Source: Atopobiaceae bacterium
GTDB taxonomy: Bacteria; Actinomycetota; Coriobacteriia; Coriobacteriales; Atopobiaceae
Direction of reading: 5' to 3'
DNA length: 64,000 bases
NCBI GenBank assembly: GCA_017545665.1
Contig: JAFWKQ010000021.1
Location: forward strand, 62,001-126,000
Below the pieces are notes generated by a model. It saw only the letters and a program-made list of their open reading frames with translations. It was not told the origin of the DNA and ran no database searches. Each line of letters begins with the position of its first letter. The stretch's first letter is position 1. Below, in pieces: positions 1-8,573 of this stretch. The position numbers and the translations under genes were made by a program.

Positions 1-2343
1 TTCCTCCTGGCCCCCATCGCCCGCGGGAGGATAGATTACCAGCACGTCGGTACGCAGGTCGTAGTCAAACCGGGTTACGCGTGACGCAAGAACAAGGTCC
101 TCATCGTCGTTTTCCATTACGGGATCGCCCATTATTGACAAAAGCGCATACAGCCAGCGCTCGCCCTTGTCGTCAAACTGCACGCGACCCATAACGCGCG
201 CCTTAAGCGTGGCGCCCTCCAAGCCGTAATAAAGGCTCAAGTCGCAGTCAAAGGGCTGGCCGATTTGGGTGCTCTCCTTTACGGCCTCTAGAAGCACGAT
301 ACGATCGGAAGGCACTATTACCTCCGCAAACGAGTTGTGGAAGCGCCTCGTAAACTCAACGAGCGAAAGTCCGCTGTGCTGAATGAGGCTGGGGGTAATG
401 TGAACGATGTCGAGCGTGTCGTTGCACGCGCATTTAATGAACCCGCTGGGCACGATTTGGTTCAGAAGATCGAGGCTCCAACTGAGGTCCTCGGTCGCCC
501 GTGCGGTTTCGTCGCGCGCACTTCCCTGTCCGCGCGAGCGGATGATGTTGAGCGAGTAGATGTCGCCACGGTTGCTCGGGCCAATGAAGCGCATAACGCA
601 GTCGATCACACGACCCGACAGCTTAACCGTCCCGGTGCAGGTAGCCGACCCGTACTCGCGCGCCTCTTGCGCTGCGCGCCACATGGTAGCGCGTGTGGTA
701 ACGTCCAGCTCTTCCACGGGGTTTATCTTGCGATTGCCAAATTCGGAACGCCTGAGGCCACATGCCTCGTAGAACTCGTCGTTTACCAAAATGCTCTCGG
801 TAGACCCTTCGTTGATGAAAAAGAATATGGTCCCGCCGATAGCGTTGTTGAAGAGGTAGGACGATTTGGCGTCAAAGCTCAGGAGCTCGTCCAAATGCGC
901 TCTCGCACGCGAGCGACGCATGTTCTTCTCGGCCGCACGATTGGAGGCCATAAAGCCCTCAAAGTCGTCCAGCGGCATGGGACGCGAAAAATGGAAGCCC
1001 TGCATGAGGTGACAGCCCATGTTTTTGAGCATCTCCGCCTGTTCCAACGTCTCCACGCCCTCGGCGATAATGGGGGTGTTTAGACCTTGCAACATGCGAA
1101 TAACGGACCCCAGTACCACGCCACCGCGATCCTCGTTCATGGCGGAGCGCATGAAGCCCATATCGAGCTTAACGACGTCTACCGGCACGTCCTTGAGCAT
1201 GTTCAGAGAAGAGAGGCCGCTGCCAAAGTCATCCATCTCCACCAGCATGTCGTGCGCACGCATTTGCTCTATGACGGCATACAGGCGATCGGCCTCTTCC
1301 ACAAACGCGCTCTCGGTTACCTCCAAATGCAACGAACCTTTGGGAAGGTCGTAGCGTTTGCGCAGGTCGAGGAAATGTTCCAGAAGGTCAGGCTCAAACA
1401 TCTCGGAACGCGAGACGTTAACCGAGATGGGGACGGGTTTGCCGTCCGACATGGAGCGCCAGCGGCCCGCGCTACGGCAGGCCTCCTCCCACACGAAGAG
1501 GTCGAGCTCGTGCACTTTGCCGCAGTTCTCGAGCACGGGTATGAACTCGGCAGGGCTTATCCAACCCAGCGTAGGATGGTTCCAACGCGCAAGGGCCTCG
1601 GCACCAACGACCTCACCGTAGGTGTAGTCAATCTGCGGCTGATACCACACCTGAATCTGACCAGTGGCAAGCGCCTCGTCAATGGACTCCTCTATGGTAA
1701 TGCGGCGCAAATCGCGCTCGAGATCCTCGTTGGTAAAGCGAACCAAGCTGCTCTTTGGATACTCGCGCGCATTACGGTGCGCTATTGAGGCATAGTCTAC
1801 GGGCAACTGGTGATTGGCACTCTTGTAGTCCTGTTCGCGCAGGTAATAGATACCAGCCGAAAGAATCGCGTTGTGGGTTATACCCTTTTTGTTTAGCGCA
1901 TCCGGTAACCAGTCAACCAAGGACAGAAAAGCTTCGTTGGCTTGGGTGAAGTCCATGTTTGAGGTAAGGATCAAAAAGCGATCGCCACCCAAACGCGCAA
2001 CGGGCATGTTATGAGACAAAAACATCTTTATGCCATCGGCGATGGTGCGCAGAACTTCGTTGCCACGCATGAAGCCATACTTGGGGTTTACCGAACGGAA
2101 GTTGCGCACGTCCATAAACCACAGCGCCGCGTCCTTGAGTTCACCCGAACCGACCTTTTGAGAGTAGGAAATGATAAAGGCAGGCATGTTGAGCGCGCCC
2201 GACACCGGATCGAGTCCTGGTGGTGGGCCTTGGGGGACGCCGGGCGGGGGACCCTGGGGCGGGCCCTGGGGGACGCCGGGCGGCGGGCCCTGGGGCGGGC
2301 CTTGTGGGGGACCAACGGGCCGAGATTCGTCTGCATTAGACAT
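1..2343 (-). CDS. EAL-domain c-di-GMP phosphodiesterase with degenerate GGDEF (partial, 3' end off window)
   Basis: The reading frame is open from an ATG at 2343 to the left edge (781 codons), so the C-terminus is missing. Residues about 10-40 are a Pro/Gly/Gln-rich repeat. Residues about 45-190 look like a GGDEF domain whose signature reads RLGGDRF, so cyclase activity is unlikely. Residues about 215-455 are an EAL domain with the EALARW motif near residue 248, ISVNVS, LEVTES, DDFGSG, KLD and AEGVET, so the phosphodiesterase residues look intact. Two PAS-like stretches follow. The likely role is hydrolysis of cyclic di-GMP, with the GGDEF remnant possibly regulatory. No signal peptide or membrane segment is seen in the visible part. 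It is transcribed away from the subtilase gene, with a repeat array in the gap. Confidence 0.85.
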   Translation of the reverse strand, partial: MSNADESRPVGPPQGPPQGPPPGVPQGPPQGPPPGVPQGPPPGLDPVSGALNMPAFIISYSQKVGSGELKDAALWFMDVRNFRSVNPKYGFMRGNEVLRTIADGIKMFLSHNMPVARLGGDRFLILTSNMDFTQANEAFLSLVDWLPDALNKKGITHNAILSAGIYYLREQDYKSANHQLPVDYASIAHRNAREYPKSSLVRFTNEDLERDLRRITIEESIDEALATGQIQVWYQPQIDYTYGEVVGAEALARWNHPTLGWISPAEFIPVLENCGKVHELDLFVWEEACRSAGRWRSMSDGKPVPISVNVSRSEMFEPDLLEHFLDLRKRYDLPKGSLHLEVTESAFVEEADRLYAVIEQMRAHDMLVEMDDFGSGLSSLNMLKDVPVDVVKLDMGFMRSAMNEDRGGVVLGSVIRMLQGLNTPIIAEGVETLEQAEMLKNMGCHLMQGFHFSRPMPLDDFEGFMASNRAAEKNMRRSRARAHLDELLSFDAKSSYLFNNAIGGTIFFFINEGSTESILVNDEFYEACGLRRSEFGNRKINPVEELDVTTRATMWRAAQEAREYGSATCTGTVKLSGRVIDCVMRFIGPSNRGDIYSLNIIRSRGQGSARDETARATEDLSWSLDLLNQIVPSGFIKCACNDTLDIVHITPSLIQHSGLSLVEFTRRFHNSFAEVIVPSDRIVLLEAVKESTQIGQPFDCDLSLYYGLEGATLKARVMGRVQFDDKGERWLYALLSIMGDPVMENDDEDLVLASRVTRFDYDLRTDVLVIYPPAGDGGQEE
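2232..2303. repeat. Two tandem 36-bp GC-rich repeats coding for a Pro/Gly-rich N-terminus
   Basis: A 36-bp unit beginning GGGGGACGCC at 2232 is repeated at 2268 with few differences, followed by a partial third copy. It lies in frame within the EAL protein and encodes a 12-residue Pro/Gly/Gln/Val unit. The period is a multiple of three, so copy-number change would alter linker length without frameshift. Confidence 0.8.
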
Positions 2344-2529
2344 GGCGCGTATCCTTTATAAAAGTCATTTGACGTTTTAGACAAGTACAAAACCTATAGT
2401 ATAGGAGACAGTGCACCTTCTGCCCTTATCGGATTGGCTATTTTAGGTGAGTGAACGAATGCCATCGAGCTAACTGCAAGCTTCTCCTTTGGTGGAAAGC
2501 GTGCGGCACGCATTTGTCCCTGTTCGCAT

Positions 2530-2745
2530 AAAGTCTGTAGCCTGCCACGCAAAGTCTGTAGCCACCTGCGCAAAGTCTGTAGCTCATCGCATAAAGTCTG
2601 TAGCATTTCAAAATACATTCAAATTTGGCAAGCCCATGAGCTGCACAAACACTAAGATGGCTTCTCCGACGCTACAGACTTTACGAAAGCGGCTACAGAC
2701 TTTATGGGAAAGTCTACAGACTTTGCGCAGGTAGCTACAGACTTT
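2530..2745. repeat. Convergent 21-bp-phased repeat array 1 (4 + 4 copies of AAAGTCTGTAG)
   Basis: The 11-mer AAAGTCTGTAG starts at 2530, 2551, 2572 and 2593, an exact 21-bp period. After a 68-bp spacer the inverted form CTACAGACTTT starts at 2672, 2693, 2714 and 2735, again exactly 21 bp apart. The 10 bp between cores vary and do not pair with one another. The array fills most of the gap between the divergent EAL and subtilase genes; its last copy ends about 20 bp before the subtilase -10 element. Function is unknown; the helical phasing suggests a DNA-binding protein. Confidence 0.95.
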
Positions 2746-2771
2746 TTGCGGGAAATCACACGTGTTATAAT
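2743..2771 (+). promoter_or_regulatory. Putative promoter of the subtilase gene
   Basis: A perfect -10 hexamer TATAAT lies at 2766-2771. Seventeen bases upstream is TTTTTG, a poor -35 that overlaps the end of the last array copy. A GGAGG ribosome binding site follows at about 2794 before the ATG at 2804. The overlap would let a protein bound to the array affect this promoter. Confidence 0.6.
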
Positions 2772-2803
2772 AATTATGGATTATTCTATGTATTGGAGGC
2801 CCT

Positions 2804-5800
2804 ATGTCCTCTCTAACGAAATTTCAAAAGCGTATTGGCGCCCTTGTTGCTGTTGCGGCGCTTGCCATTCTTGTTGTCGCTCTGGCCACTTTGCCCAACG
2901 CGACGACCAAGGGCGAACCCAAGCCCTCCCCCACCCCAGCGACTACGCAGGCAAGTCCAAACGAGGATGGCTCCTCGCAAGAACCATCCCCTAAACCGGC
3001 AACAAAGGAATCTTCCAGCGAGCAACAGGTCAACCAAGCGCCCGCCAACGAGTCCTCCAACGAGCAGCCAACAACCACAGAAGCAAACACACAGCAGAGC
3101 GAGTCCTCCCCCACCCCAGCCGTCAGCAAATCCGTAGGCAAGCAAATGGAAGAGGCAATACCCCGCGTGGAGCCACACCATATTTCCGCAGATGCGCAAT
3201 ACGAGCCCAACGTCGTTCTTGTCACCACGCAGGAAGGCACAACCGCCGAGCAACTTTCCGCAGAACTTGCGCAGAAGGACGTTCAAGCGGTAAACCCATC
3301 AAGCGTCTCTCCCATAGCGGACGACGTCTTTAAGGTTTCGGTACGAATCGAGTCAACCATCGATGATGCCATTGTGGAACTCGAGCAAAAAGGCGTGGTG
3401 CAGGGAGCGCAACCCAACTACGTGTATCACACGCTCGATGACCAAAGCAACAAAGTCGCGGGCCCGCAGCCGGCAGTTGAGCCCGCAGCCACAGACCAAT
3501 CCGAACCTGCTCCATCCACGCCCGCAAACCAGAACAAGCACGACGACCAGCAGGCCACATCAGAGGAGCAGGTTCCTACAACCCCCAAAGAGCCCACGAC
3601 TCCCAGCCAACCCAGCGACTCAGACAATGCCAACGCAAGCGTCAACGACGTTAGCGATACCAACCAAACCAGCGAGTATCAAACGGACGAGACGCAAAAT
3701 CCAAACGAGGACGAGCTCAAATCCGAAAATCCCACCCCAGCAGCACAAGAAAGCGATTCCAAGAACCCCGTCGAATCGCAGAGTCTTGCCACTACCGCCG
3801 CGGCCAATCCGGTAAACGATACAAAATACAGCGAACAATGGGCTCTTGCCAGCATAGATGCCGTTGGAGCGTGGGAGTCTCCGGCACTCTCCAACGCCGC
3901 CTCCACCACCGTGGCAGTCCTCGACGAATGCTTTTATCCCACCCACGAAGACCTTGTGGACAACATCGTAGCTACGTTCAACGCAGTTACCAAAGCGGAA
4001 GGAAACGTCTCCCTACCGAGTGGAGCAATCAAAAGAGACCACGGCAACCATGTTGCTGGCATTGTGGCAGCCACCTCGAACAACGGAATTGGAATCTCCG
4101 GCGTGGGTAACAATCACCTCAAGCTTGCGCTCATTCGATTGCTCAAAGACGACGAAATAGACGATGGAGACATGTATTTGGATGACATAGTTTCCGGATA
4201 CGACTACTTGATCGCAAACAAAAACAAATACAACATTCGCGTCGCAAATATGAGTTTAGGGTATACAGATGATAACGGTGACATAAACTCCAACGACGCT
4301 CTTTTGAAGAAGGTTGACCAAGCATATGCGGCAGGCATTGTTACCACAGCGGCCGCTGGCAATGCCACTTCCGATGCAACCGTTCCCTTCGCTTATTATC
4401 CAGGTGACGCCAAAAACATTGTGAGTGTTATAAACCTCGCTAACAACGGCTCGAATGCCAAGGACGTGTATCGCTCTTCCAGCTCAAACTATAACGTCCC
4501 AGGCCAAACTTCCAAAAACATAAGCGCTCCGGGAACCACCATATTGAGTACCAGTTACGATAATTTATATGTGAACAAGTCGGGCACATCCATGGCAGCA
4601 CCACATGTTGCGGGATTGTTGGGCCTTCTTTTTGCCGCCAACCCCAATCTTACGGCAAGCCAGGCTGTGAGCAAGCTGTACAACACCGCGCGCGACATTG
4701 GCAGTTCCGGATGGGACGAGCAGTATGGCTATGGTGAGATAAACGCAGCCAATGCGCTCGCCTCATTAGTAAGTCTCGCAGGTCCCGAATACCTTGTTGC
4801 AGGAAAAAATGGCGCGTGGAGCGTTATCTCCGGTTCCAACGCGAATCCGCTGCAAGGGTTTTCGTTCTCGTCTTCTGCTCCCGAGGTTGTTTCCGTCAAC
4901 AGTTCGGACGGCACGGGTAAGGCCAACACGTGTGGCGTGGCAACCATAACCGCCACAAAAGACAACACCTCTTGCTCAAGAGAGGTCACAGTCCTTGGCC
5001 CTCTTACCGTTAACCCCTTTGTACCCATAGACGGATCGGTACAGGCAACCATTGCGACGCCAAACGGGGCGAACGCCATTGCTTGGACCTGGAACACCAG
5101 CAACAAAAACATTGCCTCCATTACCGATGACGGCATAATACGTGGTCATTCCGCTGGTACCGCCCGCATTACCGCTTCACTCGTAGCCGATCCCAACGTT
5201 GAGTTTGCCGTGGACGTAACCGTATACGAGTCGAGGCAAAGCTCCATCTACCTGCCTGTTGGCAGCGATGCCACCCTCACCGCGGACGAGTCGACCATAC
5301 CTCATCCCGAAGACAATAACGGTACGGAGGTAGCATGGGAAAGCGTTGAGCCCACCATCGCAACCGTAGACCAGCAGGGTAAGGTTCACGGCGTGTCTGC
5401 AGGCATTACTACGGTTAAGCGCACGGTATCCCATACCGACGGCTCATCCACCACGTGCGTTTGGCCCGTGTCAGTATATGGACCGATTGAGGGCAACAGC
5501 GAAATCATGGTGGGCGAAACCACCACGATGTCCATTCCCAACTGGGAGAGTCTGCCAAACGAGCTCAAGGGATCCTTTGCGTGGTCGTCAAGCGACAATA
5601 ACAAAGCGACAGTCGATGCAAACGGCGTCGTAACTGGCGTGGCCGAAGGGCCCGTTACCATATACGCAACGGTAACGGAGGGTCAGACGCAAATCGCGCA
5701 GTTCTCCAAGGAGGTAACGGTTCTACCCTTCGTGTTAAAGGAGGCAAGCGAGCCCACGGTTGCACAAAAGCTCGTGTACAACGCCAGCGAACAGCAGGGT

Positions 5801-7315
5801 GTTGCTGCAGGAACGGGCTATGTTCTTGAGGGGACGTACAAGGCTAAGGACGCTGGCACCTACGCTGGCACCGCCAAGCTAAAGTTTGGCTATAAGTGGG
5901 CCGATGGCTCTGAGGAGCCAAAGACCATTGAGTGGACCATAGCCCCCGCAACGCTTACCGCCACCTATCGCGCGAGCATTAACGTGGGCGAGCGACACTC
6001 CCCCAACGTTAGCGTATCGGGCTTTGTGGGAAGTGAGAACGAATCCAGTGTCGCAGACTATGTGGCACCTGTAGTCCAGCTTCCTACCAACCTGAGCAAG
6101 CCGGGAAGGTACACAATTACGCCGTCCGGCGGATCGGCCAAGAACTACGCGTTTACCTGCGTCGCTGGATACCTGGATGTTTTTGGCAAGGCAAAGATTC
6201 CCGTCCCCGCTGCGGGCTTGACGTATAACGGACGCCAGCAGGTGGGTGTGGCTTCCGGAACGGGATTTACCCTCACGGGTACGTATTCGGCGACAAACGC
6301 AGGAACGTACAAGGCAACGGCCAAGCTTCAGGACCACTATCGTTGGAGCGATGGTACCGTCTCCAACAAGACCGTCACCTGGTCTATAGCAAAGCAATCC
6401 GTAGCCATTCCTTCAGCGAGGAGAGGTCTGGTGTACAACCGCACCACCCAAGTCGGTGTGTGGTCTGGCTCGTTCTACAACCTTGGCGGCACATATAGGG
6501 CACTCAATGCGGGATCCTACGTAGCGCACGCAACACTCAAGGACACCATCAACTACCGCTGGACGGATGGAACCACCTACGCCAAGGCATTGTCGTGGAG
6601 CATTGCTGGCATTCCACTATCGTCATGCAGCATATCTACCATAGGTACGCAGGCATACACGGGCAAGGCGGTGTGTCCGAAGCCAACCGTTTCGTGGGGC
6701 GGCCAAGCACTCAACGAAGGCTCCGACTATACGCTTGCATACAGCAACAACGTGCGTGCGGGCACGGCGACCGTGGTCGTTACGGGCCGCGGCAACTATT
6801 ACTGGTCGAGAAGCCTCACCTTCCGCATCGTGGCGCCCACCGTCTCCTACCGAACCCACGTGCAGAACGTGGGCTGGCAGAGGTACGTGAGCGACGGCAG
6901 GATGAGCGGGACCTCCGGGCGGGGACTTCGCCTGGAGGGCATAAACATCAGGCTCGGCAGCATGCCGGCCTCCGGCGGCATACAGTACCGCACCCACGTG
7001 CAGAACATCGGCTGGCAGGGCTGGAGGTCCGACGGTCGGATGAGCGGCACGAGCGGGCGCGGCCTAAGGCTCGAGGCCATAGAGATCCGCCTCACCGGGC
7101 AGATGGCGAAGCTCTACGACGTCTACTACCGCGTGCACGCCCAGAACGTGGGCTGGATGGGATGGGCGAAGAACGGGGCGCGCTCCGGCACCGCCGGCTT
7201 CGGCTGGAGGCTCGAGGGCATCCAGGTGGTGCTCGTTCCCAAGGGCCAGCCCGCCCCCGGCAACACCTACCTCGGCATCCGCCGGAGCAACTGGCGCCCC
7301 TTCCTGCGGCGCTAG
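2804..7315 (+). CDS. Secreted multidomain subtilisin-like serine protease (S8) with Ig-like, MBG-like and ChW repeats
   Basis: This is a 1503-residue protein with an N-terminal hydrophobic signal segment (about residues 13-33) and a Ser/Thr/Pro/Gln-rich linker. A fervidolysin-like propeptide (about 130-215), a second low-complexity stretch and an S8 domain (about 345-660) follow. The catalytic triad is visible: Asp374 in VAVLDECF, His413 in DHGNHVAG and Ser596 in KSGTSMAAPHVAG. The following region carries Big_2-like domains, then several MBG-like modules sharing the pattern VYN...GTY...AGTY...WSIA. The C-terminus has three ChW repeats (patterns HVQNVGW and SGTSGRGLRLE). It is probably exported and held at the cell surface, perhaps by the ChW repeats; no LPXTG motif is seen. 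From about base 6840 base composition becomes clearly more GC-rich, suggesting the ChW module was acquired separately. Confidence 0.93.
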   Translation: MSSLTKFQKRIGALVAVAALAILVVALATLPNATTKGEPKPSPTPATTQASPNEDGSSQEPSPKPATKESSSEQQVNQAPANESSNEQPTTTEANTQQSESSPTPAVSKSVGKQMEEAIPRVEPHHISADAQYEPNVVLVTTQEGTTAEQLSAELAQKDVQAVNPSSVSPIADDVFKVSVRIESTIDDAIVELEQKGVVQGAQPNYVYHTLDDQSNKVAGPQPAVEPAATDQSEPAPSTPANQNKHDDQQATSEEQVPTTPKEPTTPSQPSDSDNANASVNDVSDTNQTSEYQTDETQNPNEDELKSENPTPAAQESDSKNPVESQSLATTAAANPVNDTKYSEQWALASIDAVGAWESPALSNAASTTVAVLDECFYPTHEDLVDNIVATFNAVTKAEGNVSLPSGAIKRDHGNHVAGIVAATSNNGIGISGVGNNHLKLALIRLLKDDEIDDGDMYLDDIVSGYDYLIANKNKYNIRVANMSLGYTDDNGDINSNDALLKKVDQAYAAGIVTTAAAGNATSDATVPFAYYPGDAKNIVSVINLANNGSNAKDVYRSSSSNYNVPGQTSKNISAPGTTILSTSYDNLYVNKSGTSMAAPHVAGLLGLLFAANPNLTASQAVSKLYNTARDIGSSGWDEQYGYGEINAANALASLVSLAGPEYLVAGKNGAWSVISGSNANPLQGFSFSSSAPEVVSVNSSDGTGKANTCGVATITATKDNTSCSREVTVLGPLTVNPFVPIDGSVQATIATPNGANAIAWTWNTSNKNIASITDDGIIRGHSAGTARITASLVADPNVEFAVDVTVYESRQSSIYLPVGSDATLTADESTIPHPEDNNGTEVAWESVEPTIATVDQQGKVHGVSAGITTVKRTVSHTDGSSTTCVWPVSVYGPIEGNSEIMVGETTTMSIPNWESLPNELKGSFAWSSSDNNKATVDANGVVTGVAEGPVTIYATVTEGQTQIAQFSKEVTVLPFVLKEASEPTVAQKLVYNASEQQGVAAGTGYVLEGTYKAKDAGTYAGTAKLKFGYKWADGSEEPKTIEWTIAPATLTATYRASINVGERHSPNVSVSGFVGSENESSVADYVAPVVQLPTNLSKPGRYTITPSGGSAKNYAFTCVAGYLDVFGKAKIPVPAAGLTYNGRQQVGVASGTGFTLTGTYSATNAGTYKATAKLQDHYRWSDGTVSNKTVTWSIAKQSVAIPSARRGLVYNRTTQVGVWSGSFYNLGGTYRALNAGSYVAHATLKDTINYRWTDGTTYAKALSWSIAGIPLSSCSISTIGTQAYTGKAVCPKPTVSWGGQALNEGSDYTLAYSNNVRAGTATVVVTGRGNYYWSRSLTFRIVAPTVSYRTHVQNVGWQRYVSDGRMSGTSGRGLRLEGINIRLGSMPASGGIQYRTHVQNIGWQGWRSDGRMSGTSGRGLRLEAIEIRLTGQMAKLYDVYYRVHAQNVGWMGWAKNGARSGTAGFGWRLEGIQVVLVPKGQPAPGNTYLGIRRSNWRPFLRR

Positions 7316-7322
7316 CGCGGCT

Positions 7323-7385
7323 GGCACGCTTATACCTGGCATAACTGTGCCATTTGGCACGCTTATACCAGGTATAAGTGCGCCA
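7323..7385. repeat. Pair of TATACC-type palindromes after the subtilase
   Basis: Two adjacent imperfect hairpins, 7323-7352 and 7356-7385, each have the form GGCACGCTTATACC followed by an inverted copy. The same element recurs near 9964, 12833, 47756 and 54141. It lies just after the protease stop codon and could help end transcription, though no U-run follows. Confidence 0.85.
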
Positions 7386-7454
7386 CCATGCCTGGGGAGG
7401 CCCCGCGCATGGGGACGCGACTTTGATTGCACCACACTTCTCGGTCTTTCGTGG

Positions 7455-7460
7455 TACAAT
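7455..7460 (+). promoter_or_regulatory. -10 element of tRNA-Lys
   Basis: TACAAT lies 10 bp upstream of the mature tRNA 5' end. No convincing -35 is seen at 16-18 bp spacing. Confidence 0.5.
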
Positions 7461-7470
7461 ACTTAGCCAT

Positions 7471-7546
7471 GGGCCGTTAGCTCAGTTGGCAGAGCAGGAG
7501 ACTTTTAATCTCAAGGTCTAGGGTTCGATTCCCTAACGGCCCACCA
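7471..7546 (+). tRNA. tRNA-Lys (anticodon TTT)
   Basis: The sequence is a 76-nt cloverleaf with acceptor GGGCCGT pairing with ACGGCCC. The D-arm reads TAGCTCAGTTGGCAGAGC, the anticodon loop CTTTTAA carries TTT, and the T-loop is GGTTCGATTCC. The 3' CCA is encoded. Confidence 0.97.
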
Positions 7547-7560
7547 GTACAAAATATCTC

Positions 7561-7594
7561 AGACGCCCTTCGAAACTTGTTTCGGGGGGCGTCT
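7561..7594 (+). terminator. Hairpin downstream of tRNA-Lys
   Basis: AGACGCCC at 7561 pairs with GGGCGTCT ending at 7594, with an additional inner CGAAAC/GTTTCG stem. It begins 14 bp after the tRNA. There is no long U tract, so termination strength is uncertain. The remainder up to 7807 holds no gene I can support. Confidence 0.6.
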
Positions 7595-7807
7595 ACTTGC
7601 AAATATGCACGTATTCCTATTGGGGTTATATTTCAGTGGACCTCGCCACTATCTGCGACGCCGCCTTATGAGGCCAGTGCCAGTCAGTCCAACGGACATT
7701 ATGGTACTCGGCATTCCTCTGTACGAGCACGGGTAATACGAGCAGCTTATGGCCAACACTCCAAGAAAATAGCTGGTGGAGAGGGGTAGCATCCCTACCC
7801 CTTTCCC

Positions 7808-8515
7808 CTACACGTTCAACCTATGCGACACGGCGTCGCATATGAGCGCTCCCGTTACCGTCTTGCAGTCTTCGATCCTTCCGTCCAGAACGGCATCGAT
7901 AAGCTCGGAGAGTGGCACCAGATCCACGTTAATGAACTCGTCGTCGTCGGGATTGGACATGGCGAAGGTGAGACCCGTTGCCATGTATATGTGAATCAGC
8001 TCGTCGGTAAACCCGTCGCTCGTGGCAATGGTGGTGAGGAAGGCCATCTGCTCGGCAACCATGCCCGTCTCCTCGCGCAGCTCGCGCTTCGCGCAGGTAA
8101 GCGGATCCTCGCCGGGATCGAGCTTGCCAGCGGGAATCTCCACCGTCACGCGCGCCAGCGCCGTACGGTATTGTCGCACCAAACAGATTCGCCCATCGTC
8201 GGTGAGGGCAACAATGGCAACGGCACCAGGATGGCGCACCACATCACGCACTGCCTCCCTACCATTTGGCAACTTTACGCGCAGACGATTGACATTGAAT
8301 ATCCTACCGGTCCACATGACGTCCTCGGTTAGGGGTATCTCTTCCAAACCTGCATCGCGTGGATCGTCGCTTCCCAACACGAGATTACGACGGAGGGGAT
8401 CACCGGATTCGTGATTCTGCTCCTCTCGGCTTCCGTCGTAGGTAAACGCTTCGACTGCCTCCGCAATGCTGTCGGTTGCCGAGGTAAGGTCGTCTTGTGT
8501 TGGTACGTTTTCCAT
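7808..8515 (-). CDS. Nudix hydrolase, ADP-ribose pyrophosphatase-like
   Basis: This 235-residue protein has a canonical Nudix box (GKLDPGEDPLTCAKRELREE then TGM) at about residues 140-165. The Nudix box binds Mg2+ and holds the catalytic glutamates that cleave a nucleoside diphosphate linked to another group. The upstream segment (WTGRIFNVNRLRVKLPNG) and the SDGFTDE motif after the box resemble ADP-ribose pyrophosphatases of the NudF type. The first 60 residues are a poorly conserved acidic extension. It is the last gene of the minus-strand run starting at rpsF but is separated from purD by 58 bp. Substrate remains inferred. Confidence 0.85.
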   Translation of the reverse strand: MENVPTQDDLTSATDSIAEAVEAFTYDGSREEQNHESGDPLRRNLVLGSDDPRDAGLEEIPLTEDVMWTGRIFNVNRLRVKLPNGREAVRDVVRHPGAVAIVALTDDGRICLVRQYRTALARVTVEIPAGKLDPGEDPLTCAKRELREETGMVAEQMAFLTTIATSDGFTDELIHIYMATGLTFAMSNPDDDEFINVDLVPLSELIDAVLDGRIEDCKTVTGALICDAVSHRLNV

Positions 8516-8573
8516 GATGCTCCTTACGTATATTTTGATATCATCAAATCTCGAAACGCTGTATTATATTGTA

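Noticed and set aside
2530..2745. CRISPR array interpretation of the AAAGTCTGTAG repeats
   Set aside because: The repeat is only 11 bp with 10-bp linkers, orientation inverts at the centre, linkers recur within arrays and no cas gene is present.
2813..3286. Minus-strand frames rich in Cys/Gly/Leu opposite the subtilase N-terminus
   Set aside because: They are the complement of the low-complexity Ser/Thr/Pro/Gln linker.
7577..7789. A 70-codon frame between tRNA-Lys and the Nudix gene
   Set aside because: There is no ribosome binding site and it starts inside the hairpin following the tRNA.
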